A DNA stretch of 64,000 bases from Olsenella timonensis (GTDB lineage Bacteria > Actinomycetota > Coriobacteriia > Coriobacteriales > Atopobiaceae). This document shows positions 35,282 through 42,862 of this stretch, in pieces (within the stretch, counting starts at the first letter, position 1; each line of letters begins with the position of its first letter). A program made the position numbers and the translations under genes. The stretch spans positions 620,001-684,000 of the forward strand of contig NZ_LT635455.1 of NCBI RefSeq assembly GCF_900119915.1, in the 5' to 3' direction. Under the pieces are notes generated by a model. The model did no database searches. It was not told the DNA's origin and worked only from the letters and a program-made list of their open reading frames with translations.

Positions 35282-35311
35282 GGTCGCAGTCCACGACAAC
35301 ACGGAGGAGCC

Positions 35312-36166
35312 ATGAACCGCATCGTCATCACCGCCGAGACCGGATGCGACATCCCGCCCGCCGAGGCGGCGGAGCTGGGCGTGACGCTCGTCCCCATGCA
35401 CGTCTCGATCGGCGAGAGGACCATCGACGACGGGGACCTCTCGGCGGCGGAGATGCTCGAGCAGTGCCGTCAGGTCGGGGTGCTCCCCAAGACGAGCGGC
35501 TGCACCCCGCACGACTTCACGGTCGCCTTTGACCAGATACACGAGGACGACCCCGAGGCGCAGATCCTGCACGTCGCCTACTCCGCCGTCACGACCTGCT
35601 CGCTCGCGTCCGCCGAGGCGGCGGCCGAGGGGCGTGACTACGTCACCACGCTCGACACCGGCCACGTGACGGTGGGGCAGGGGCTCGTGGTCCGCGAGGT
35701 CGCCGCATGGGTCCGCGAGCACCCCGAGGCGACGGTCGACGAGGTCCGCGCCCACGCCGCCGGGCTCTCCGCGCGCGCCCGCATGGCGTTTCTCCCCGGC
35801 GACCTCGGCTACCTGCGTGCGGGGGGCCGCCTGTCAAACGTCGCGTTCCTCGGCGCCACGCTGCTCAAGATCAAGCCGGTGGTGGAGCTCATCGACGGCA
35901 GGCTCGTGGCCACCAAGAAGCTGCGTGGGTCGATGTCGTCCGCTGCCGTCGCGCTGGTCGACTACCTCGCGCTGCGCGAGGAGTTCGATCCGGCGCGTGT
36001 TGTCTTCGTCAAGTCCCCGGGGCTGCCCGAGCAGGTCCAGGAGGTCGTTGCCGCCCATGCGCGCGACCTCGGCTTCGAGCGGGTCGAGTGGTACGAGACC
36101 GGCAACGTCATCACCTCCCACTGCGGCCCGGGGGCGCTCGGCGTGGCGTTTCTCGTGCGCGCGTAG
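35312..36166 (+). CDS. DegV-family fatty-acid-binding protein
   Basis: 284 aa. Family features: ITAETGCDIPPAEAAELGV at the N-terminus, PKTSGCTPHDF, AYSAVTTCSLASAE, LDTGHVTVGQGLVV, YLRAGGRLSNVAFLGATLLKIKPV and a Gly-rich C-terminus SHCGPGALGVAF. DegV proteins bind fatty acids and can act as FakB for the fatty-acid kinase FakA. No FakA is in the window. ATG 35312 has GGAGGAG upstream; probably co-transcribed with the DUF2130 gene. Confidence 0.93.
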   Translation: MNRIVITAETGCDIPPAEAAELGVTLVPMHVSIGERTIDDGDLSAAEMLEQCRQVGVLPKTSGCTPHDFTVAFDQIHEDDPEAQILHVAYSAVTTCSLASAEAAAEGRDYVTTLDTGHVTVGQGLVVREVAAWVREHPEATVDEVRAHAAGLSARARMAFLPGDLGYLRAGGRLSNVAFLGATLLKIKPVVELIDGRLVATKKLRGSMSSAAVALVDYLALREEFDPARVVFVKSPGLPEQVQEVVAAHARDLGFERVEWYETGNVITSHCGPGALGVAFLVRA

Positions 36167-36202
36167 GGCGCTCGCTCGGGGCTCGCGAGGTCCCCTCCAC
36201 GC

Positions 36203-36208
36203 TACAAT
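36203..36208 (+). promoter_or_regulatory. -10 box TACAAT before the FeoA-FeoB fusion
   Basis: TACAAT is 33 bases before ATG 36241. No -35 match and no TTAG-N6-CTAA operator is seen here, unlike at the 20.5-kb feoB. Confidence 0.4.
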
Positions 36209-36240
36209 GGCGTGCGGGAGGAACCGTGGGGAGGACGCGC

Positions 36241-38595
36241 ATGACGCTGGACGAGCTGGAGATCGGGAAGGACGCCGTCGTCGCGTCGGTGGACTGCGAC
36301 GAGCCGTCGCTGCGTCAGCACATCCTGGACATGGGCCTGACGCCCGGCGTGGAGGTCACGCTCATGAAGCGCGCCCCCATGGGCGACCCGCTGGAGATTC
36401 GCCTGCGCGGCTACGAGCTCACCCTGCGCCGGGACGACGCCGCGCGCATCACGCTCACGCAGGTTCACGACATGCACGACGCCCCGCGCGGTCGCGAGCG
36501 CCTGGAGGCGGCCGACCACCCCGCCATCGGCGAGAGGTACGCGCCGCGCGCGGCAGGAAGGGCCATCCCGGAGGGGCGCCCGATCAAGCTGGCGCTCGCC
36601 GGCAACCAGAACTGCGGCAAGACCACGCTCTTCAACGCGCTCACGGGTGCGAACCAGCACGTGGGCAACTTCCCGGGCGTCACGGTGGACCGCAAGGACG
36701 GCCAGGTCAGAGGCCATCCCGAGGCAACGGTCACGGACCTGCCGGGCATCTACTCGCTGAGCCCGTACACGAGCGAGGAGGTCGTCTCCCGCCGCTTCAT
36801 CCTCGAGGACGACCCGGACGCGATCATCGACATCGTGGACGCCACCAACATCGAGCGCAACCTCTACCTGACGCTCCAGCTCATGGAGCTCGACCGCCCG
36901 ATGGTGCTCGCCCTCAACATGATGGACGAGCTCACGGCCAACGGCGGCACGGTGAGCGTGAACCGCCTGGAGGCCGCGCTCGGCATCCCCGTGGTGCCCA
37001 TCTCCGCGGCGCGCGGGGAGGGCGTCTCCGAGCTCGCGGAGCACGTACTGCACGTGGCGCGCTTCCGCGAGCACCCCGGGCGCGTGGACTTCTGCGCCGC
37101 GGACGGCCCGGACCATGGTGCCCTGCACCGCTGCATCCATGGCATCTGCCACATCATCGAGGACCACGCCGCCGCGGCCAACCTCCCCGTGCGCTTTGCG
37201 GCGACCAAGCTCATTGAGGGCGACCAGCTCGTCATGCGCGCCCTCGGGCTGGACCAGAACGAGCTCGACGCCGTCGAGCACATCATCTCCCAGATGGAGG
37301 GCGAGTCCGGCCGCGACCGCATGGCGGCGCTCGCCGACATGCGCTTCTCGTTCATCGAGGGGGTGTGCGCCGAGTGCGTGGTCAAGCCGCGCGAGAGCCG
37401 CGAGCACGCGCGCTCCGTGGCGGCCGACCGCATCCTCACGGGCAAGTACACGGCCATCCCCGTCTTCGTGGGCATCATGGCGCTCGTCTTCTGGCTCACC
37501 TTTGACGTGGTGGGCCAGCGGCTCTCCGACCTTCTCGCCCTGGGCATCGACCTCGTGACGGCGCAGGTCGACGCCGCGCTCACGGCCTTTGGGCTCAACC
37601 CCGTGGTGCACTCCCTCGTGATAGACGGCGTCTTTGCCGGCGTGGGCAGCGTGCTCTCGTTCCTCCCGATCATCGTGGTGCTCTTCATCCTGCTCTCCAT
37701 CCTCGAGGACTCCGGCTACATGGCGCGCGTTGCCTTCGTGATGGACAAGCTGCTGCGACGGCTCGGCCTCTCCGGCCGCAGCTTCGTGCCCATGCTCATC
37801 GGCTTCGGCTGCTCGGTGCCGGCCATCATGGCGACGCGCACCCTCCCCTCCGAGCACGATCGCAAGATGACGGTCATGCTCACGCCGTTCATGAGCTGCT
37901 CGGCCAAGGTGCCGGTCTACGCGCTCTTCTCGGCCGCCTTCTTCCCGGAGTGCGCCCCGCTCGTGACGATCGCCCTGTATCTCATGGGCATCGTGGTGGG
38001 CATCCTCGTGGCGCTCGTGCTCAAGGGGACCGCATTCAGGGGCGACCCAGTGCCCTTTGTGATGGAGCTCCCCAACTACCGCATGCCCGCGCCGCGCACC
38101 GTGGCGCGCCTCGCCTGGGACAAGGCCAAGGGGTTCGCCACCAAGGCGTTCACGATCATCTTCGTGGCGAGCGTGGTGATCTGGTTCCTGCAGACCTTTG
38201 ACGTGCGTCTCAACGTGGTCGACGACCAGAGCGCGAGCATGCTCGCCGCGCTGGGGGCGCTGCTCGCCCCGCTCTTTGCCCCGCTCGGCTTTGGGAACTG
38301 GCGCGCCGCGGCGGCGCTGGCGGCCGGCTTCGGCGCCAAGGAGAACGTCGTGGCCACGCTCACGGTGCTCATGGGGGGCACCACGGCAGCGCTGCCCGAG
38401 CTGTTCACGCCGCTCACGGCCTTTGCCTTCCTCACGTTCACCCTGCTCTACACGCCGTGCGTCGCGGCGGTCTCGGCGGTTCGCAACGAGCTGGGGACGA
38501 GGATGATGTGGGCGGTGATCGCCATGCAGTGCGGCGTGGCATGGGTGGTCGCGCTTGCCGTGCGGCTCGTGGGCATGGCGCTCGGGCTGGGGTAG
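36241..38595 (+). CDS. feoB: FeoA-FeoB fusion, ferrous iron transporter
   Basis: 784 aa. FeoA domain (1-75: LDMGLTPGVEVTLMKRAPMGDPLEIRLRGYELTLRR), linker, then FeoB: G1 GNQNCGKTT (121-129), switch region HVGNFPGVTVDRK, DLPGIYSLSPYTSEE, G4 NMMD, and the membrane core with FILLSILEDSGYMARVAF and LIGFGCSVPAIMATR (gate Cys kept). The first extracellular loop is short, in contrast with the other FeoB. ATG 36241 has GGGGAGG upstream. It is a second, independently placed Fe(II) or related metal transporter and could have another metal preference or regulation. Confidence 0.96.
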   Translation: MTLDELEIGKDAVVASVDCDEPSLRQHILDMGLTPGVEVTLMKRAPMGDPLEIRLRGYELTLRRDDAARITLTQVHDMHDAPRGRERLEAADHPAIGERYAPRAAGRAIPEGRPIKLALAGNQNCGKTTLFNALTGANQHVGNFPGVTVDRKDGQVRGHPEATVTDLPGIYSLSPYTSEEVVSRRFILEDDPDAIIDIVDATNIERNLYLTLQLMELDRPMVLALNMMDELTANGGTVSVNRLEAALGIPVVPISAARGEGVSELAEHVLHVARFREHPGRVDFCAADGPDHGALHRCIHGICHIIEDHAAAANLPVRFAATKLIEGDQLVMRALGLDQNELDAVEHIISQMEGESGRDRMAALADMRFSFIEGVCAECVVKPRESREHARSVAADRILTGKYTAIPVFVGIMALVFWLTFDVVGQRLSDLLALGIDLVTAQVDAALTAFGLNPVVHSLVIDGVFAGVGSVLSFLPIIVVLFILLSILEDSGYMARVAFVMDKLLRRLGLSGRSFVPMLIGFGCSVPAIMATRTLPSEHDRKMTVMLTPFMSCSAKVPVYALFSAAFFPECAPLVTIALYLMGIVVGILVALVLKGTAFRGDPVPFVMELPNYRMPAPRTVARLAWDKAKGFATKAFTIIFVASVVIWFLQTFDVRLNVVDDQSASMLAALGALLAPLFAPLGFGNWRAAAALAAGFGAKENVVATLTVLMGGTTAALPELFTPLTAFAFLTFTLLYTPCVAAVSAVRNELGTRMMWAVIAMQCGVAWVVALAVRLVGMALGLG

Positions 38596-38957
38596 CGCGT
38601 CCTTCTCGCCTGCGCCGAGGCTCGCGCCGTCCTGGCGCCTCCTCCTCGAACCCCAGCCTCCGTTTCGTCGGGTGTACGAAAAGCATGACGAACGGGCCAG
38701 AAAAGCGGGTCCAGGTTCTTCTCGCCGTGGCGTTTGCCCAGTTGAGAAATGACAGCTGAGGCGTGCATATCAATGGTTTCGTACACTCGGTGAGAGGGGC
38801 GGGGAAGGACGGCCGAGGGGGGACCCGGCTCGGCGGGCGCGGCGAGGACCGTGCGCGTGTCGCGTCGTCCCAAAACGGGTACACAACCCCCATGAAGCGC
38901 TTACGTGCCGCTGACGGCGCGCGCGTAACGTGGTGCTCCCAACGAGAAGGAGACGCA
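38596..38957. other. 362-base non-coding region before the LOG-family gene
   Basis: It contains CCTTCTCGCC words (38602, 38718), the widely spaced inverted repeat 38672-38786, a further GGGTACACAACC relative at about 38877, and the ribosome site GAGAAGGAG. No gene is supported. Confidence 0.6.
38672..38786. repeat. Long-range inverted repeat GTGTACGAAA ... TTTCGTACAC
   Basis: Perfect 10-bp arms at 38672-38681 and 38777-38786 with 95 bases between them. Arm sequence and layout resemble the element at 3038-3142. Confidence 0.65.
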
Positions 38958-39737
38958 ATGGCAGACGAGAAGAGCGAGGCCTCCGGGCAGGCCGCCTACG
39001 ACGAGGAGGCCCTCGGCGCCACCTACCACCGCGGCCCCGTGATCATGCGCGGCCCGATGATTCCCTCCGACACCACGACCGGCAACCTGCTCGCGCCCGA
39101 GGGGGCCACCGACTGGCTCCACATGGACCCGTGGCGCGTCCTGCGCATCCAGGCCGAGTTCGTGGACGGGTTCGGCGCGCTCGCGGAGCTCGGTCCGGCC
39201 GTGACCGTCTTTGGCTCCGCGCGCACGCCGCGCACCGACCCGATGTATCGCGCTGCGCGCCATGTGGGCCGCAAGCTGGCGCAGGCCGGCGTCGCCGTGA
39301 TAACGGGCGGCGGCCCGGGCATCATGGAGGCGGCCAACTGCGGCGCCGCGCGCGCGGGCGGCAAGTCGGTGGGCCTGGGCATCGAGCTGCCGCACGAGCA
39401 GGGCATCAACAAGTGGGTCAACCTGGGCATGACGTTCCGCTACTTCTTCGTGCGCAAGACCATGTTCGTCAAGTACGCGCGCGGCACGATCGTCTTCCCC
39501 GGCGGCTTTGGCACCCTCGACGAGGCCTTCGAGCTGCTCACGCTCGTGCAGACGCACAAGGTCGCGCGCATGCCGGTGGTGCTGTTCGGCACCGCGTACT
39601 GGGGCGGGCTCATGGACTGGCTCGAGGGCACGGTCGCGGGGGCGGGCAACATCTCCCCGCTCGATCCCGACCTCGTGGTCGTGACCGACGACGAGGACGA
39701 GGCCGTGCGCGTGGCGCTCTCCGAGCTGAGGGGCTAG
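38958..39737 (+). CDS. LOG-family protein (nucleotide 5'-monophosphate phosphoribohydrolase)
   Basis: 259 aa Rossmann-fold protein with the LOG motifs VFGSAR, GGGPGIMEAAN and PGGFGTLDE (the PGGxGTxxE signature). LOG enzymes release the base from cytokinin-type or other nucleoside monophosphates. The N-terminal 70 residues are an acidic extension typical of the longer bacterial form. ATG 38958 has AGAAGGAG upstream. Convergent with HPr. Confidence 0.92.
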   Translation: MADEKSEASGQAAYDEEALGATYHRGPVIMRGPMIPSDTTTGNLLAPEGATDWLHMDPWRVLRIQAEFVDGFGALAELGPAVTVFGSARTPRTDPMYRAARHVGRKLAQAGVAVITGGGPGIMEAANCGAARAGGKSVGLGIELPHEQGINKWVNLGMTFRYFFVRKTMFVKYARGTIVFPGGFGTLDEAFELLTLVQTHKVARMPVVLFGTAYWGGLMDWLEGTVAGAGNISPLDPDLVVVTDDEDEAVRVALSELRG

Positions 39738-39765
39738 CGGCGGGCAGCCTCCCGGCGCGCCGACG

Positions 39766-40020
39766 CTAGAACGTGGCCATGATCTTGCGGAGCGCCTCGG
39801 CCGCCGTGACCTCGTCGGGGCCCTCCACGCGCACGACGACGTGCTCGCCCGAGCGGATCCCGTACATCATGACCTGCATGAGGTCGGCGGCGGGGATGAC
39901 GTTGTCGTGGTACTCGAGCGTCGTGCGGCTGCGCCAGCGCTTTGCCTCGCTGGCGAGAAGGACCGCCAGCTGGACGTGAAGACCCAGCGGATCGGTGATG
40001 GTGCAGGGTATCTCGATCAT
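39766..40020 (-). CDS. Atypical HPr-family phosphocarrier
   Basis: 84 aa, HPr length and fold. His15 in DPLGLHVQLA is in the phosphorylation position, but the usual GLHARPA is changed: Arg17 becomes Gln and Pro18 becomes Leu. The Ser46 region (NAKSIMGVM in HPr) reads PAADLMQVMMYGI, so the regulatory Ser is lacking. It may be the general HPr of this lineage or a regulatory paralogue. ATG 40020 has AGAGGAAG upstream. Monocistronic. Confidence 0.85.
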   Translation of the reverse strand: MIEIPCTITDPLGLHVQLAVLLASEAKRWRSRTTLEYHDNVIPAADLMQVMMYGIRSGEHVVVRVEGPDEVTAAEALRKIMATF

Positions 40021-40168
40021 GGGGCTTCCTCTCGGGGGACGAGGCGTTTGGGCTCCAATCGTAACGCTACGCCGGCCCGCGCGGGGCGTCGATAGGGAAC
40101 TCGACGGGCGTGGGCGCCCCGGCCGGCGGGCGGTAGCGTGCGCGTCGTCGTGGCGCTACCATGAGCAT

Positions 40169-40681
40169 ATGGCGGATTACCAGCGCATATCCCATGGCTT
40201 TGAGCCGGTCTTCGACGAGCGGAGCCGGGTGCTCGTGCTGGGGTCGTTCCCCTCGGTCCTCTCGCGCGAGAACCGCTTCTACTACGGGAACCCGCGCAAC
40301 CGCTTCTGGGGCGTCGTCGCCGCCGCGCTGGGGGAGCGCGAGCCGCCCGCGGATGACATCGGCGCCAAGCGGTCCCTGCTGCTGCGCCACGGCGTGGCGC
40401 TCTGGGATGTGATCGAGAGCTGCGAGGTGCGGGGGTCCTCCGACGCCTCCATTCGCAACGTGGTCCCTGCCGACGTCGCGCGCGTCACGGGCGTCGCGCC
40501 CGTTCGCGCGGTGCTCTGCAACGGCGCCACGGCGGCGCGGCTCTATCGGCGCTGGCTCGAGCCGGTGACGGGGCTTCCCGCCGTGACGCTGCCCTCGACG
40601 AGCCCCGCGAACGCCGCGTGGTCGCGGGAGCGGCTGACCGAGCGCTGGCGCGAGGAGCTGCTCGCCGCGCTGGGCGCGTAG
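40169..40681 (+). CDS. UDG-superfamily DNA glycosylase (hypoxanthine-DNA glycosylase type)
   Basis: 170 aa. VLVLGSFPSVLSRENRFYYGNPRNRFW and LPSTSPANAAW are the two active-site motifs of the small DNA-deoxyinosine glycosylases of the uracil-DNA-glycosylase superfamily. Removes deaminated bases. ATG 40169 is the only reasonable start, although the ribosome site is weak. Its stop is 2 bases from that of the convergent fructokinase-like gene. Confidence 0.88.
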   Translation: MADYQRISHGFEPVFDERSRVLVLGSFPSVLSRENRFYYGNPRNRFWGVVAAALGEREPPADDIGAKRSLLLRHGVALWDVIESCEVRGSSDASIRNVVPADVARVTGVAPVRAVLCNGATAARLYRRWLEPVTGLPAVTLPSTSPANAAWSRERLTERWREELLAALGA

Positions 40682-40683
40682 CC

Positions 40684-41637
40684 CTACGCTCCCAGCAGGG
40701 CCTCCACCTCGGTGCGCTCCGGCATCGCGGGGATCGCGCCGCGCTTGCGCACGCACAGCGACGCCACGGCGTTGCCGAGGCGTGCGAAGCCCACGGCGTC
40801 GTCGAGCGTGACCTCGGAGGCCGTCCTCCCGCTCTCGCAGAAGCCCGCGAGGAAGCCGCCCCAGAAGGAGTCCCCGGCACCGGTGGCGTCCACGGCGTCC
40901 GCCGGGAAGCCCGCGACCTCGGCGCCGCCCTCGGCCGTCCGGACGTACGCGCCGCCCGCGCCGAGCGTGACGGCGACGACCCGCGGTCCCTGGGCCAGCA
41001 GCGCCGCCGCCGCGGCTTCGGGGTCCTTCTCGCCCGTGAGCAGCTCGCACTCCTCGTCGGAGAGCTTCATGAGGTCCATCTGCGGCACCACGGCGCGCAT
41101 CTGCCCCACGGCCGCCTCGCGCGACGGCCAGAGGTTTGCCCGGTAGTTGGGGTCGTAGGAGAGGGTGCAGCTGGCCTCGCGAGCGACCGCGAGCGCGGCG
41201 AGCGTGGCGGAGCGCGCCGGCTCGTCGGTGAGGGAGAGCGACCCCACGTGGAAGACGCGGGAGTCGGCGATCACGTCGCGCGCCAGTTCCCCCTCGGTGA
41301 TGCGGGTGTCGGCGCCGGGCTTGCGGGCGAAGGAGAACTCCCGCTCGCCGTCCGCGGAGAGCGCGACAAAGGCGAGCGTCGTGAAGGCGTCCGGGTCGGA
41401 GACGAGCCCGCGGGTGTCGATGCCCTGCTCCTCCAGCGTGGCGCGCAGGAACTCGCCGTGCATGTCGCAGCCGACCTTGCCGAGAAACGCCGTCCTGTGA
41501 CCGAGCTTCTCCAGGGCCACGAGGACGTTTGCCGGCGCCCCGCCGGCGTTGCGCTCGAAGAGGCGCTGCCCGCCCGCCGAGGTGCCGGCGTCGGTGAAGT
41601 CGATGAGGAGCTCGCCCAGTGCGGAGACGGAGAACAT
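40684..41637 (-). CDS. PfkB-family carbohydrate kinase, fructokinase-like
   Basis: 317 aa. GELLIDF near the N-terminus, GGAPANVLVALEKLG, and the PfkB signature with catalytic Asp in DATGAGDSFWGGFLAG. Fructokinases commonly carry GDSFWGGFL, which favours fructose. ATG 41637 has AAAGGAC upstream. A palindromic operator (41657-41668) lies 19 bases before the start. The amylosucrase 5 kb away releases fructose from sucrose, which this enzyme could use. Confidence 0.9.
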   Translation of the reverse strand: MFSVSALGELLIDFTDAGTSAGGQRLFERNAGGAPANVLVALEKLGHRTAFLGKVGCDMHGEFLRATLEEQGIDTRGLVSDPDAFTTLAFVALSADGEREFSFARKPGADTRITEGELARDVIADSRVFHVGSLSLTDEPARSATLAALAVAREASCTLSYDPNYRANLWPSREAAVGQMRAVVPQMDLMKLSDEECELLTGEKDPEAAAAALLAQGPRVVAVTLGAGGAYVRTAEGGAEVAGFPADAVDATGAGDSFWGGFLAGFCESGRTASEVTLDDAVGFARLGNAVASLCVRKRGAIPAMPERTEVEALLGA

Positions 41638-41656
41638 GAGGGGTCCTTTCGCTTGC

Positions 41657-41668
41657 GGAATCGATTCC
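41657..41668 (-). promoter_or_regulatory. LacI-type operator GGAATCGATTCC upstream of the sugar kinase
   Basis: Perfect 12-base palindrome with central CG, the usual form of LacI/GalR-family sites, between the kinase start and the downstream end of the LacI gene. Confidence 0.6.
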
Positions 41669-41761
41669 ATGCCCATTATCGCCTGCCGGGCGCATTCGGA
41701 GGGCTCTTCTCGGCAAGCGGCTATGAAGGGCGGCACCGCCCATGCCCATCCGGGTCCGGGC

Positions 41762-42745
41762 CTAGCGCGTGGAGTTTCTCGCCACGACCTCGTAGCCCAT
41801 CTTGACCTCGCGCGCCACAGCGTCGTCGCCGGACATCAGGCCCACGAGCATGCGCGCCGCCTCCGCGCCCGACGACTTGAAGTGGAGGTGGACCGTGGTC
41901 AGCGTGGGCATGGTGATCTGCGAGATGTCGGAGTCGTCTATGCCGGTCACGCTGACCTCCTCGGGCACGCGACGGCCGTACTCGCGAAGGCAGGTGAGCG
42001 CGCCGTGGGCGATGGAGTCGGTGGCGCAGACGACGGCGTCGAGCTCGGGGTAGGCCTCGAGCAGCACCTCGGTCTGCTCGTAGCCCGAGTCCAGGGTGAA
42101 GTCGGCGATGCGCACGGCGCGCTCGGGCACCTCGACGCCCGCCGCGGCGCACGCGTCGAAGAAGCCCGCGCGACGCATCTGGCCCACGGCGACGTCGTCC
42201 TCGAAGACGCCGATGTAGGCGGGCCGACGGGCGGCACGCAGGGCGAGCGCGGCGACGTCGCGCATGGCGTCCCGGTCGTTCTGGTGGACGCAGGGACAGA
42301 GGCTGACGTCCTGGTCGAGCACCACGATCGGCACGGGCAGGGCGGAGATGGCCTCCTCGTGCTCGGGCGTGAGGACGGTCGCGATGAGGATGACGCCGTC
42401 CACCTGGCTCTTCTCGGCGAACAGGCGGAGGAAGTCGACCTCGCGCGCGGCGTCGTTGTCGGTGTTGGCGAGCAGGACCTGGTAGCCGGCCTCGTTCAGG
42501 ACGAGCGTGATGCCGGCGACCATCCGGCTGACCGAGGCGGAGTTGATCTTGGGGATGATGACGCCCACGACGTTGGTCTTGCCGGTGCGCAGGGTCTTCG
42601 CCTGACGGGAGGGGACGTAGCCGGTGCGCTCGATGACGCGGCGGATGGCTGCGCGCTTCTCCTGGGAGACGTAGCCGTCGTTCAGGTAGCGTGACACCGT
42701 GGCGCGGGAGACTCCGGCCATCTGCGCGATCTGGTTGATGTCCAT
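41762..42745 (-). CDS. LacI/GalR-family transcriptional regulator
   Basis: 327 aa. N-terminal helix-turn-helix INQIAQMAGVSRATVSRYLND, hinge, then a periplasmic-binding-protein-like sensor domain ending VKMGYEVVARNSTR. ATG 42745 has GAGGAGG upstream. The palindrome GTTAACGTTAAC lies between the ribosome site and the ATG, so binding would block its own translation start region: probable autoregulation. It likely controls the adjacent kinase gene and perhaps the amylosucrase. Confidence 0.93.
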   Translation of the reverse strand: MDINQIAQMAGVSRATVSRYLNDGYVSQEKRAAIRRVIERTGYVPSRQAKTLRTGKTNVVGVIIPKINSASVSRMVAGITLVLNEAGYQVLLANTDNDAAREVDFLRLFAEKSQVDGVILIATVLTPEHEEAISALPVPIVVLDQDVSLCPCVHQNDRDAMRDVAALALRAARRPAYIGVFEDDVAVGQMRRAGFFDACAAAGVEVPERAVRIADFTLDSGYEQTEVLLEAYPELDAVVCATDSIAHGALTCLREYGRRVPEEVSVTGIDDSDISQITMPTLTTVHLHFKSSGAEAARMLVGLMSGDDAVAREVKMGYEVVARNSTR

Positions 42746-42757
42746 GTTAACGTTAAC
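42746..42757 (-). promoter_or_regulatory. LacI-type operator GTTAACGTTAAC at the regulator start
   Basis: Perfect 12-base palindrome with central CG directly preceding the start codon of the LacI gene. Confidence 0.65.
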
Positions 42758-42862
42758 CTCCTCAGCGCATTCGAGTGTAGCGCATGTGCCGCGTCGGCGG
42801 CGGCCGTGGGCGTACCCGCACGATAGAATCAAGGCTGCGGCGGGTGCGACCCCTGCCCGCGC

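Noticed and set aside
36241-36470. Separate feoA gene before the second feoB
   Set aside because: The frame continues without a stop through the G domain, so it is a true fusion.
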